Counted from the stretch's first letter, positions 45,521 to 56,442 are shown. The stretch is DNA of 64,000 bases from Linnemannia schmuckeri (GCA_029449235.1 JANATG010000019.1:620001-684000); one strand, 5' to 3'. Notes: generated by a model not told the origin, from the sequence alone. A program made the numbers and translations.

Positions 45521-45854
45521 TGTATCACCCTGCACAAAATAAATAGACAGCCTTACCAGTCTTTGCCACTTTTTTTTTGCTCCATCCCTCCTTCGCCTGG
45601 CAAAGTACAGAAGTTTTGCGCAGTGATGAGCACTTCTTCTTCAGTTAGAAGTGACAGACGCTATATGTCAATGTTGCCCTTGCTTGCTCATTTGTGTGGT
45701 CAGAGCCCACATTTCGTTTTTCTACGCCCACCTTTACCTATAAAAGGGCGCCTGTTTCCTGTCCTTTTTCTTCTTTGTCCACTATCCTTCTACAGCCAAT
45801 CCGCCATCATCACCCACAACTCTAATTCACTTTCCCTCTCCACCCCTCCACCCC
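45521..45854 (+). promoter_or_regulatory. Promoter and leader of secreted Hsp70-like gene C
   Basis: A consensus TATA element, TATAAAAG, lies at 45739-45746, about 110 bp before the ATG, followed by a pyrimidine-rich leader. This is one of the clearest TATA boxes in the window. Confidence 0.6.
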
Positions 45855-47648
45855 ATGCGACAGTCAACAAAATCAGTCGTTGTGGCTCTCGTCACGGCTG
45901 CTGCCTTGTCCCTGACCACCCTTGTCCCTTCTTCCAGCATGGCCAGTCCTATCGGCGCCTTGAAATCTCAGCAACAGAGTTCGTTCGATGCTCCGACTAA
46001 CAAACAAGTCATCTGTGGCACTGTCATCGCTATTGGTAAGTATCTCTCTCTGTTTTCTCCCTTGGTTTTGCTCTTACTGTTGTTGACACGCGTAATTAAT
46101 TTTTCCTATCTGATAACAGATTTCGGCGACGATGAGTTCTCAGTCGGCTACATCAACCCTACTACCAACGAACACGAACTGTTCCCTAACGACGAAGGCG
46201 AAGCTTCGACCGCATCCTTTGTCCGCATTGTCGACCATCTCGACGGCACCCAAGACGTTATCATCGGAAAAGATGCCGTCCTCAGACCTCTGGACGCACG
46301 CGAGAAGGCCGCCGCAGATTCCAGGAGGCTCAAACAACAACAGTACTATATTGACCACCCCCAAACCAACTATAGCCTCCCCGTCCCCGAACACTGGTAC
46401 GAGTTCCGAGCCGACACTGCCTATGGTGTGGGATGGCCTGGGCTGGTGAATATCGAGTATGAGAGAAACGGCCTCAATAAGATATTAAAATCGAGGATGT
46501 CTCCGTTTTTCCAGAATGATGAAGACGAGATGATGATGATTGAAGGTGAGTGGGAAAACATATCGGAGATGTCGTCGTCGTTTTGGTATGGAGGCAACCA
46601 TACAGATCAGTGTGTGAGGTCGCCTGAAGAGTTGAATTGGGAAGACGAGAGGAAGAGGAAGGATCATGAGCAGCTACAGGTGGTCAAGTCGTTGTTATTG
46701 GGGCGGGCCAAGGAGTTGGCGGCGAGGAGACTCCAAAGGGAGAACGTCAAGTTTGCGGTGGTGACCATCCCTTCTTTGACGACTAACAAGAAGGAGTGGA
46801 GTTTGCCGGAATCTATTGCCAATGCTGCTGTCCGCGCTGGCTTGGAGCCTGTTAGAGTCCTTGACGAGTCGGAGGCTACTGTTTTTGCTTACGAGCTAGT
46901 GATTGCCCAGGCGGAGACACTTGCAGGACGACCGCAGACAATTGTGATGTACTACCTGAACAGCAACACTGAGGGTATTACAGTGTTCCAGAGCTTCCGT
47001 GACGAGTCCGAGGACAAGAGTGAAGGGTTCTTACAGTGGAAGAAAGTTGCCAAGTATCATCTCTACCAGTCGGTCAAGACGCAGATGCAGCACGCTCTGT
47101 CCAAGTGGATGTTCGAGAGATACACCGCAGGGAAATACCACACCGACGAGGAAATTCGTTGGCTAGACCTTTACGACCCCGACAATGCTATGGTACCACC
47201 TACTCATCCTATCGACTTTAAATCTGTCCTGAGGTGGCTTCATCGGTTCATAGGACGCCTTCAAAGGGCTCGCAAGTGGGGTCCCGAGACAGGTGACATC
47301 CTGGAAAAGTTTTATCTCTCGGCCTTTGATTATGTCTTAATCTCGCATCAAGAGTGGTGGGATTTTGAGAGGGAGTTCTTGAAGACACACTATAGGAACA
47401 TGTTGGAGAGGGCGTATGAGGAGAGCGGAGTGAAGATGGAGGAGAGGCCCGAAAAGGTGGATTTGTTTTTGGTCATGGATCAGTCACAGTTCAGAAATAT
47501 ATCTTCTGCGATCATGACGGAGGCCCTTGGCGAAGGTGTAAAGGAGTTGTATAATCCGGCGTTTTTGCCTGAGCGTGCTGCCCCTTATGGTGCCGCACGG
47601 CTTGCAGAGCACCTTACCAAGCAATCTTCCCACTCTTCCTGCACATAA
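45855..47648 (+). CDS. Secreted degenerate Hsp70-like protein C (nucleotide-binding fold only)
   Basis: Two exons (45855-46035, 46120-47648) give 569 residues. The signal peptide is SVVVALVTAAALSLTTLVPS. A short linker leads to GTVIAIDFGDDEFSVGYINP, aligned to the Hsp70 phosphate-1 motif IGIDLGTT with DD in place of TT. FAVVTIPSLTTNKKEWSLPE matches the AVVTVPA region, RVLDESEATVFAYEL the INEPTAAAIAY region, and IVMYYLNSNTEGITVFQSF the DLGGGTFDVS region with its Gly lost. VDLFLVMDQSQFRNISSAIM and ERAAPYGAARLAEHL close the domain, and the protein ends there without a substrate-binding domain. The 84-bp intron is a multiple of three and open, so retention would keep the frame and insert a hydrophobic segment. 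Function unknown; ATPase activity unlikely. Confidence 0.82.
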   Translation: MRQSTKSVVVALVTAAALSLTTLVPSSSMASPIGALKSQQQSSFDAPTNKQVICGTVIAIGKYLSLFSPLVLLLLLLTRVINFSYLITDFGDDEFSVGYINPTTNEHELFPNDEGEASTASFVRIVDHLDGTQDVIIGKDAVLRPLDAREKAAADSRRLKQQQYYIDHPQTNYSLPVPEHWYEFRADTAYGVGWPGLVNIEYERNGLNKILKSRMSPFFQNDEDEMMMIEGEWENISEMSSSFWYGGNHTDQCVRSPEELNWEDERKRKDHEQLQVVKSLLLGRAKELAARRLQRENVKFAVVTIPSLTTNKKEWSLPESIANAAVRAGLEPVRVLDESEATVFAYELVIAQAETLAGRPQTIVMYYLNSNTEGITVFQSFRDESEDKSEGFLQWKKVAKYHLYQSVKTQMQHALSKWMFERYTAGKYHTDEEIRWLDLYDPDNAMVPPTHPIDFKSVLRWLHRFIGRLQRARKWGPETGDILEKFYLSAFDYVLISHQEWWDFEREFLKTHYRNMLERAYEESGVKMEERPEKVDLFLVMDQSQFRNISSAIMTEALGEGVKELYNPAFLPERAAPYGAARLAEHLTKQSSHSSCT

Positions 47649-47770
47649 ATACAATACAAACCTTTTTGCCTTTTTTTTGGGATAGAAGGATAGCAACAGT
47701 CTAATACCACAAGTAACTGATCTTGTAAGGAGCATTATATTTACAAACATATTGACGACTCACTATAGGA

Positions 47771-49150
47771 TCAAGTAGCAAAGGCTTCCACAACATCAGC
47801 CATGCCTTGGATCATCGCCAGGGAAGGATCAATACCTGTCGGAAACCTAACCTCCATTCCTTCCTCCCCCCTGCCTCGGAAATGTTGCTTTAATAATCGC
47901 ATTGCGTCTGGGACTAAGGATGAAGCATCAGGCAAGACAACGACGTCGACAGTAGCATGGTACTCATAAAACTGTTTGAGGACTTGCTCTACAGTTGGTA
48001 CGATGGCAGACAAGGTTGACTGTCGGAGGTTTTGCCATTGGGAGAGTCAATTCATTTGAAAAGTCTTGGTGCTCGAAAAAGGCCTCGATCTCGATGCGGG
48101 TCAAATTTTTTGAGGGTGAAGGAGACGGCTGGGAGAAAAGATTGTTGGTTTTTAAGACATCGTTGTAGAGTCGTTTCACCGCTGGAGTGTCGTTCAAGGT
48201 CGTCTCCGACGAACAGGGTCGTCGTCATGATAACTGCTCTGTTGCCCGAAGATATGCTGTTGCTGAGGTTGATCCCGCATTCCAGCGGCAACACTTCTTG
48301 TCCTACCCAAGTGCTTATCAACAAGATACTCCATCATCGGGCGATTCGCCAGCTCATCATCATGCCTAACATCCGTCCGCTCAAAATTCTCCAAAGTATC
48401 ATAGACCCTATCACCTAACTCCGCAACCGCAACCTCCAAGTACTCAGGATCCAAATTCACCACCACGACATAAGCATAGTCATACTATAGCGAATTCAAT
48501 CGATAAGCTAACGGTGGCGCAATATGTCGTCTTGCCAGTCTCAAGGGATTCAATCCTGCGGCCCCAATGGCTTGCTCGAGGACATATCTTTAGTCCGGAG
48601 TGTAGTCGCTTGGGATGGTGACGACGGCGTGGGTGAATTTTGTACCAGTCTGGGTCTCGGCTCGGTGTTTGGAGTTAGAGACTAAGAGGGTAGTGGTTTC
48701 TTCTGGTCTGTAGAGACATGAGAGGGTTGGGCCGTGTGTTTGGGATTCGAATCATAGCGAGGCCCAAGAAGTGTTTGTTGTCTTCCTCCTTGAGGTCAGA
48801 CGCGCGTCTGCTTGGTGGTGAATGTGTCGAGTTGAGAGAAGAGGTACCTGGAGCTGATGATGGAGTGGGGACGGAGGAGACGATCTTGTATGGCATGTGA
48901 CCATGATTAATTTCGGATTGGACGATGGGTTTGCCGTAGGGGAGGCGGATTAGACGCTGCTAATTGGAGATTCTGTTTTGGGGGTTGGTTGCGAGTTGAT
49001 CTTTTGCGTCTTGACCTAGGAGGATTTGCGTGCTGTTGGTATTATTGGAGGTAAAATTATTGACAGTGGCGACATAGGAAGGGATGGGGAGAGTCCATTA
49101 CTATCGAGGATATAACGGAACTTGTTATTCTTATAGTAGCCTGCTAATGT
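47771..49150 (-). pseudogene. Decayed Hsp70-like gene D, opposite strand
   Basis: Minus-strand fragments follow an Hsp70 nucleotide-binding domain in order and are closer to canonical Hsp70 than A or C. They are SYVATV, then LLGQDAKDQLATNPQN, stop, QRLIRLPYGKPIVQSEINHG; later HAVVTIPSDYTPD, stop, RYVLEQAIGAAGLNPLRLAR; a further stop; YDYAYVVVVNLDPEYLEVAV; NDTPAVKRLYNDVL; and finally TVEQVLKQFYEYHATVDVVV with FPTGIDPSLAMIQGMADVVE and a stop. At least three in-frame stops and several frameshifts break it. Like A and C it ends at the close of the domain, with no substrate-binding part. It converges on gene C, 122 bp away. Confidence 0.82.
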
Positions 49151-49232
49151 ACGATATCCAAAATCTTTAGATGAAGTTATTCATAAATAAAGAGCTTTAG
49201 TCGGCTATAGTGGCAGTCTCCTGAGTCAACGT

Positions 49233-49556
49233 TTATTTATCGTTATCATGTTCTTTTGCCGTCTCTTCGTCATTTTTATCAATGGCGAGAATGCTCTCAA
49301 AAAGGGTGTTATCGTACGACGGGAGATAGAAGGGACAGTCCACGGGATGGTTGATAACTTTTTGTTTGGGGTCTACCAGAACGAAGCCTGTGACCTCGGG
49401 TGGGATGGCTGTGAGGTCGTGTTGCTCTTCACTTGTTGCGATGTGGGCAGAGGTTGAAGAGGTCAGAATAGCGAGGGTGAAGACGAGTATGAGTAAAAGG
49501 GGAGCAGTCCAGGTGGGTGATGGTGTGCAAAGGTAGGGCCTCTTGGAGCATGGCAT
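49233..49556 (-). CDS. Putative secreted 107-residue protein, or N-terminus of gene D
   Basis: Single open frame with a good signal peptide (APLLLILVFTLAILTSSTSA) and an acidic C-terminus (IDKNDEETAKEHDNDK). It lies directly upstream of pseudogene D on the same strand, where D's signal-peptide exon would be expected, so it may be the surviving N-terminal part of that broken gene. Alternatively it is an independent small secreted protein. The mature part contains VTGFVLVDPKQKVINHPVDC and no recognised domain. Confidence 0.45.
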   Translation of the reverse strand: MPCSKRPYLCTPSPTWTAPLLLILVFTLAILTSSTSAHIATSEEQHDLTAIPPEVTGFVLVDPKQKVINHPVDCPFYLPSYDNTLFESILAIDKNDEETAKEHDNDK

Positions 49557-50142
49557 GATTGTCGTTGGATATTAGTGTGGGACGTATGTGGATGTGGAGA
49601 AAGAAACGGACAAAGAGAAATAATAATGGACATGGACAAAATGAAATGCAGGGCGCGATCGGAGGAAATTTTTGTCATAATTGATGAGTACACTAACAGC
49701 TCTCTCATCTTTCAAAGAGCACTCTCAGCACAACCGCCATCTCAGTACGTTGGACACGTTCATGCTAGGAAAGTCGATTGCCCTTACCGCCGAGCTGCAC
49801 CCTGCACTTGTCAAGGTACTTCTCCTTCGCTGGAAGGCAACCAGATCGATCAAGCAAGGCTTGAAAAAAGCCTAAGGCGATTGGATAATTTACGCCACCA
49901 AATTATGGGTCACGTTTCACTTTGGCAGGGCACTTGAATGACTAAGCAGTCACCCCGGAGCTTTGGTTTGACGAAGAACAGACGTAAAGCAAAGGGACCC
50001 GCTCAACCCTTTATCTTGGCAAAGCAACCACAATAACATCTCTCCCTCCTACATCCCCTATTCTTTTTTCTCCTACATCCATCTTCAACTCCTAGCTCAG
50101 CAACCAAGCAAGCAACAGCAGAAGTATCTCGCATAACACCCA
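49557..50142. other. Intergenic region
   Basis: Upstream flanks of two divergent genes. The open frame at 49575-49937 is not convincing. Confidence 0.4.
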
Positions 50143-51829
50143 ATGCACCGAGCCACTGGCCAAGGAAGCTCATCCTCATCCACTTCACTTGTATGTCTCC
50201 TTTGTTTGTACAAACAGCAAACTCATGAAGAGGGCCGAGAGCTACAGTCAAACAACCTACGATGACAAATTGCGAAATAACTTCAACTTTGATCTACTTT
50301 TATAGTCGCATAACCTGTCGAGCGAGGGCTCCTCCTCGACCAGCAGGAACACAGGAGGACAAGAAAGCAGCTCAAATCTCATTGACCTCACTCAACCACG
50401 GCCGGCACGCATTGTCCATCCGCCAACACTTCCCAGCCAGAGCATAGAGATCATCGACCTCAGCAGTGATGATGAGGACCTAGGAAGCTACAACAGCAGT
50501 CGCTATACCAGCAGCAATCTCAACCACAGCCACAATAGCTTCAGTAGCGATGACGAGGTCTTATTTGTGAGAGAGACTCCAGGAACAACGGTGACGCCGG
50601 CGCCAACAGCAGCAGCAGGTAGTAGTAGTAACCGTCATGCCAGTGCTGGCATTGGTGGAAGCGGATCCGACAGGAGGCAAGCAGCGTCGTCATCATCGTC
50701 AAGCTATCCAGAGACCCTCCTTCATGCATACCATCTAGGTCAACACCCTTCCTTCCCTCGCTCTCAGGAAATGCCAGGACTGACCCGGAATAGAAGCGAG
50801 AATCACATCCCACACTATCACGACCGGTCCAGACCACGCCGTTCGCCTTCCATCTTTCATCCGTATGAGTTAAGAAACACACCGCCAACTCAGCCTTTGT
50901 CTGCACCTACCAGAGCGTCAGGAACAAGATTAGGATCAGGGTCAGGATCAGGAGCGCCCCACTCGCAAGAAGCAACTGCATTGAGAGCACTTGTGTCGGC
51001 CATGAGGACCCCTCCTCCAAGACGTCGTTCGAACATAACTCCCACTCTTGCGCCGGGCGAACGTGAATTAATGAACGCGTTCACGAGGTTCTTCCGGGAG
51101 GAGAATTCTCTAGAAGCAGCTCGCGAAAGAGTCCTCAGGCGAGAAGCGCAAGGAATCCGTACCTTTATTCACACACACCACCATTATTGGGGAGATGATG
51201 CTGGCTGGGATATTCCGTACAGAGAGCGGTCGCCGTCAGTCTTTGGGGAACTGCTGGAACGGCTTGGCGCTTTTGACGGTGCTCCTCCAGCGGCTACGGA
51301 GGCAGAAGTCGAACGGGAACGAAACGAGATCGAGACCAAGCCGGTGGTGACACGGCCGGGATTTACAAAGGTCATCGACCTTGAGACGGTGATCGCATGT
51401 CCCCTATGTACCAAGGAGTTTGGCCACGACGGAGACCAAAGACCGACGCTCTGGGTGATTGTTGGATGTGGACATGTCGTTTGCGGGACTTGTGCAGAGG
51501 AAATCTTTATCTCTAGGAAGGTCATTCGAGGAGCCAGCACCAAGGGACGGAGACAGTCTTTGTCGCGAAAGTCCAAGGGCAAAGGAAAGGCAAAGTGGTC
51601 GCCTGGACCCACCGACATGGAGCCAGGAGGAGAGGAGGAGGGTCTTGACAACATCTCGGACGGACAAGCACCCATCTCACCGACATCAACTACAACAGCA
51701 ACAATAACAACAACAGCAGCAGCAGCAACGACAGATTCTAACATCAAGGTGACCAAGAGGGTCATGGGAAACTGCCCCGGATGCCAACGCAAGATCAAGA
51801 ACACGTCCTTGCAACAACTCTATCTGTAA
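50143..51829 (+). CDS. RING-finger protein with SUMO-interacting motifs (STUbL-like)
   Basis: Probable SUMO-targeted ubiquitin ligase, comparable to fission yeast Rfp1/Rfp2 or animal RNF4. Two exons (50143-50190, 50306-51829) give 523 residues. Candidate SUMO-interacting motifs near the N-terminus are NLIDLT (about 40-45) and IEIIDLSSDDED (about 63-74), the latter with the typical acidic flank; DEVLFV and KVIDLE occur further on. The middle is Ser/Arg/Pro-rich and probably disordered. The C-terminal RING is split by a low-complexity insert: CPLCTKEF (about 381), VGCGHVVCGTCAEEIF, then a Ser/Lys/Thr-rich insert of about 85 residues, and finally NCPGCQRKIKNTSLQQLYL at the end. This matches a C3HC4 order. 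The long insert between the sixth and seventh zinc ligands is notable. Confidence 0.82.
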
Positions 51830-52232
51830 AAATAATTTTCATTGCTCCATTTGCTGAGCAATCCACCTCACCCCTTCTCTTTTTTGTTTCTTTTTTTGTT
51901 TCTTTTTTGTTCTTGTCTGCACTGTATATCCCCCATTCAGTGTGTATTAAAGTTAACCTTAATGCACTGCTATCCTTTAGTGACAAAGAACCATGTCATG
52001 GAATTTTGTATTTTGGACTTTTCCTCTTGGAGGCCTGCGTACATCATTTTGCGTTGGAACAGGATCTTTTCAATGGGAGCAATCCCAAAAGGGTCGTCAA
52101 CAGGACGTCAAAGGTATACAAATACAGATGCTTTAATGTCTATTACGTTCTAGTAACTAATTATGGTGATGGCGATGATGAAGAGACACGGAGAAGGAAC
52201 TCCTTCAGCTCTTGGAACTATTTCCCGGCCTG
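51830..52232. other. Convergent 3' flanks
   Basis: About 400 bp between two facing genes; AT-rich, nothing recognised. Confidence 0.4.
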
Positions 52233-52943
52233 TTACTGCTGCTGAGCGATCTGCTCGTTTTGACTGGTCAGCTGTTTCTGGAGATCGGTGACTTGTGTCC
52301 TCAGATCTTTCAGGATCGTGGGCTCTCTGGTTGCCTGTTCCTCTGCTTTAATTCCACTCGTAGAAGTTTCCTCTACGCCCTTCTTGGCGCCGCTACCATC
52401 ACCCAACGCCGATTCCAGAAGTGTTTCAGACGATGCGTTCGCACTGGCATCCCCACCGTTCACTGCCTGCTGCTCGTGCTCGTCTACCTTAAGGAGAGGA
52501 GTATTCAAGAACTCATCCTCCTCTCCTGCATCCTCCTCATCATCGTTAAGCCCCCACCCCATCTTCTTGGCTAGCGCATCATCATTAATCTTCTTCTGTT
52601 TCGGAAAATATTTCCGACGGTATTCCTTGACTTCGTCCTTGGAGGCGGTGAAAGGGATCTGTTTAGGAAAGATGTTGTGGGTTTTGCGGAAGCCCGGGAT
52701 GAGGTAGTACATATTCTCAGCAGACTCAATGTACCGGAGTCGGGACTCGATCCAGGTGAGGCGCCAACCGTCGTCTCCTTTGTGAGCGCCACGCTGGTCA
52801 ATGCTAGATTGATAAGTAAGGGGGCAGGTAGTGTGAGTATGATTTTGGCTGCTTTATGTAATAGATTAAACATGCAGATGAAAAGAAGTGGCAATAATAA
52901 AGATTACCGATGAGCATTTGGTTGGCCAGTCTGAATAGTCCAT
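52233..52943 (-). CDS. Small protein of unknown function with C-terminal coiled coil
   Basis: Two minus-strand exons (52943-52908, 52793-52233) give about 198 residues in this model. The well-supported part is RGAHKGDDGWRLTWIESRL, RYIESAENMYYLIPGFRKTH, NIFPKQIPFTASKDEVKEYR and RKYFPKQK, a compact basic region. It is followed by an acidic stretch (GLNDDEEDAGEEDEF), low-complexity Ala/Ser/Gly sequence and a heptad-like coiled coil (LKDLRTQVTDLQKQLTSQN). The first 12 residues depend on an intron using GTAATC and GACCAG, the only pair I found that keeps the frame from the first ATG. The basic, aromatic core could suit a mitochondrial or ribosome-associated protein, but I recognise no family. Confidence 0.6.
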
Positions 52944-54370
52944 AGTGTAGACGTTTCTTTTCGCTTATGAACGAAGCTTGAGGGGAAGGGGTAGGTTTAG
53001 GGATGTTGAGTGTGGATGAGAAGAAAAGAGGAAGGTTGTCAATAGAAAGTGGCCAAGGTCTTTATATACGAGTGCGAAAACGGACATGCAACCTTGAGGC
53101 CGTTGGGAACAAAAACTCGATGTCGTTGTGGTCATATTTTTCTCCTTCCATTTTTTCACAGCAACCTCCATTTCCCGTGTCGGCAAAGGGCAGGCGGAAC
53201 AATCAGAAGTCAACTCAGCTGCATGGTACAAAATTCACCCAGCTCATGGCTTAACTTTTTTTTCTCTCTCTTTCTTTTTTACGCCCAAATATCATCGAGC
53301 CCACTTTGTACATTGAGGAAGCTTTCTCGATCCTCAGATTGCCATCAATCGCTCCACTTGTTCTTTTTTTCTTTCCTTAATTCTGTCCCAGGGAGTCGTC
53401 AGATACAGGATCTCGTCTGGGCTGAAGATAAGCTTTTGCAGTTCTACTCATGGAGACCACAAACGGCCATTTTGCCCTTTTCAAGTCGTTTCTTTTGATC
53501 GGTGAAGGCGATGCCACTCACAGGTGGAAAGCTCTCTTGAGCTATCCCGGTCATTTCTGGCGCTCTTTGGCAGTCAGCCTTAACCGACGCCTCATCTGGC
53601 TATAAGCCACTATTTCAAAGAGAAAGGCTGTGATCGCGAGATTTGTCTGACAGATAAGTTAGAGAGAAACGTACATACCTTGAAAGCACCGCATAACTGA
53701 GAGGCGTCTTGAGAATCGATATAATATCGAGGACGGTTGTGTCCCTCGCCTCTCATGAAGAAATGCACTTCGGCGTGGACGAGTTACTTCGCCCTGCTGA
53801 TAATAGATGAAATGATAAAGGGCGCTCCGTAGGATTTTTTGGTATATTGGAGTATTGCCCTCGGACGTACGCCGTCCAAATTCAAAAATGATTGAGGGGC
53901 GATCAACCCTTCTCATTATTTCCTTACAAATTTAATTATAGTGACGTAAAAATTGTTTCCATGAAGGAGTCCGCTAGTTCCTACATGCCCGAGGGCCAAC
54001 GGTCGTTTTAGTCGCGATCACTGTGGCATCGGATCAAGCCTCACACTCTATTCCCGCATCACCCTCCCCTTCTCCGCCCTTTCCCTCTCCCCTCTCTCCC
54101 CTCCCCCTTTTGATTCTTTAACTCGACTCGCCAGGGCACTTTCTTCTCGGAGACCGATCATCATATACCATCACTCATCCCTCAGGTACACGCATGGACG
54201 GATCGGAATCAACCCTTTTCTAGCTCATCCGACCTACTCAACCTCCCCTCGACCATTTCTCGATTGATCAAATGGGACATGCAAAAAAGATGTATAACAG
54301 CGGACAACAAAAAACTCACACCCCGGCACACTTATCTTTACTGTAATAGAGAAGAACGATTTATCCAAGA
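52944..54370. other. Intergenic region, no gene firmly supported
   Basis: About 1.4 kb. One minus-strand frame (53916-53659) beginning MRRVDRPSIIFEFGRRTSEG ends at a good GTATGTACG donor and could be an exon of a small gene or a transposon scrap, but no partner exon was found. The segment 54050-54120 is a CCCTCTCCC-rich leader of the Mic60 gene. Confidence 0.4.
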
Positions 54371-56442
54371 ATGATGAACGTCAACAGACTGGCCCTTGCT
54401 GGTTCCAAGCACTTGCGTCCCAGCCAATACCGCGTCATGGCTCAGGTACACTTACACAGAAATATCAACATTTGCACATGTTAAGCAACCAATCCAACGT
54501 AACAAACGACACACCAACTCATACTCTTATGAACTTTCAAATTTGAATGTCTATAGAGATTCAACTCGACCGACGCACAAAAGTTGACTGCTGCTGAAGC
54601 CGCTGCTCGCCCCGTTGTCAAGTCAGGACTTCGCTTCCGCACTAAGGCCTTCATTACCCTGACTTTGATCGGTGCTGGTGTCGCCGGTGTTGTCAAACAC
54701 TCTTTCGACGACGAGCAGTTCCGCGCACTTCTCGAGGACAACATTCCACACTATGCTCACTCATTGGATAAGCTGGAGCAGCTCAGGGATAACGAGGATG
54801 TGGAAAAGGTTATCGCTGGCGCGACATTGGTTGGCGGAAAGATTGTCGATCTTAGCAAGACTGGCTACCGCGCCGCCTCGGATTTGATCAACGGAACCAC
54901 CACCCCTGCACCCGAGAAGCCTGCTACCTCGGTTTCATCATCGACTGCTCAGTTGGTCAAGAAGGTCCAGGAGTTGGAGCAGCCCAAACCTGCTGTTGCC
55001 GCTGCTCGCGCTGAGTACATTCCCTCGGAGACCCCTGCCCCCGCTTTCCTCCCTGGCGCTGCCCCCGGCAAGAGTGCTTCTCACGTTGAGAAGCCCAAGA
55101 TTGTTGAGAAGGTTGCCAAGAAGGTTGAGGAGGTCAAGGAGAAGGCTGTTGAAATCAAGGATAACATTCAGGAGAAGATTGCTGTGAAGAAGGAGGAAGC
55201 CCCCGCTCCCCCCAAGAAATTGATCAAGATCGCCCCTATCGAGTCGGAGGAGCCCGTCATGTCGAGCCTCAACGCCACCTTGGCTCAGTTGGTCCACATT
55301 TTGAACGAGAACGGTATTCCCGAGCAGGGCCATGAGGTCTTTGAGAAGGCCAACGAGGAGTTGAAGCACTTGAGCGAGCGTGTCGAGGCTTTGAAGGTTG
55401 AAGGCGAGGCCCAGGCTGCAACCGTCATGGCCGAATTGACCGAGAAGTACAAGCGCATCGTGGACGAGAAGGAGAGCGACCACGAGGGACACATTTCGCA
55501 GTTGAAGCGCGAGCTTGCCGATGCCTTCGAGCAGGAGAAGAAGGATGCCATTGAGCGCGAACTCAAGATTCAGCAGGAGATTTTGCGCGAGGAGCAGAAG
55601 CAGGAGTTGATCAAGTACGCCATGGACATGCAGCGTCGCTGGGTTCGTGAGGTCAAAGTCAGAGTTGAGAACGAGCGTGGCGGTCGCTTGGCTCGTTTGG
55701 ATCAGATCAACTTGCGCCTCAAGACTTTGGAGCGTCAGGGAGTCGACAACGCCGACTTTTTGGATCAGTCGTCTCGCACTCACCAGCTCTGGTGCGGTGT
55801 CAAGGCCTTGGAGAAGGCTTACGAGGCTGGTGAGCGCCGTCCCTTTGACCGCGAGTTGGCCCGCTTGAAGAGATTGGCGGAGACCGAGAAGGATGCTGAG
55901 GTCTTGAAGGTTGTTTTGGCCGCCGTTCCCGAGTCTGTTGCTGCCCAGGGTGTTGACTCTGTTCCCGAGTTGATGGACCGCTTCGAATATGTCGCCGACA
56001 AGGTCCGTCAGGCCAGTTTGGTCCCTGAGAACGGTGGTGTTTTGGCTCACGGTATGAGCGTTGTCTTGTCCAAGTTGATGTTTAAGAAGCATGGATTGGT
56101 CCCCGGAAACGACGTCGAGGCCATCTTGGCCCGCACAGAGTACTATTTGGTGGAGAATGACTTGGAGCAGGCTGTCCGTGAGTTGAACCAGCTCAAGGGA
56201 TGGGGCAAGCGCCTTGCCAAGGACTGGATTGTCGCCGCTCGCAGGAGAGTCGAGGTTGGACAAGCCATTGATGTAAGTTCATCTCATGTTTGCTTTGTTT
56301 ATTTTGATGCTAAACATGCGATCGTGTCAAGCGATCGTGTCAATACTTGAAATTCAGTTCTAACCAATCTATAACTTTTTTGCTTGCACGAATGTAGGTC
56401 ATCAATACCCATGCCAACCTTGTTAGTTTGACCCTCGCATAA
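54371..56442 (+). CDS. MIC60: MICOS complex subunit Mic60 (mitofilin)
   Basis: Inner-membrane scaffold that shapes mitochondrial crista junctions. Three exons (54371-54445, 54557-56272, 56398-56442) give 611 residues. The N-terminus MMNVNRLALAGSKHLRPSQY is a basic presequence. A transmembrane helix follows at about 56-72 (AFITLTLIGAGVAGVV), then an Ala/Pro/Lys-rich linker and a long coiled coil (about 255-400; for example EQEKKDAIERELKIQQEILR). The C-terminal mitofilin domain includes DFLDQSSRTHQLWCGVKALE, PFDRELARLKRLA and LKGWGKRLAKDWIVAARRRV, with the last exon giving VINTHANLVSLTLA. These are hallmark segments and the length is normal. A long antisense frame across the gene is only a codon-bias shadow. 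Confidence 0.95.

Noticed and set aside
14220..49150. RIP-like mutation as cause of the pseudogenes
   Set aside because: Some nonsense changes are compatible with C-to-T transitions, but other lesions (deletions, frameshifts, the stop at 45365 in pseudogene B) are not, and the nearly identical paralogues 3 and 4 have not been mutated.
53659..53916. Minus-strand frame ending at a good donor site
   Set aside because: It could be an exon, but no partner exon or family match was found, so it is mentioned only in the intergenic entry.
54938..56263. 441-codon open frame on the minus strand
   Set aside because: Antisense shadow of the Mic60 coiled-coil exon, Leu-rich because of codon bias; no family resemblance.
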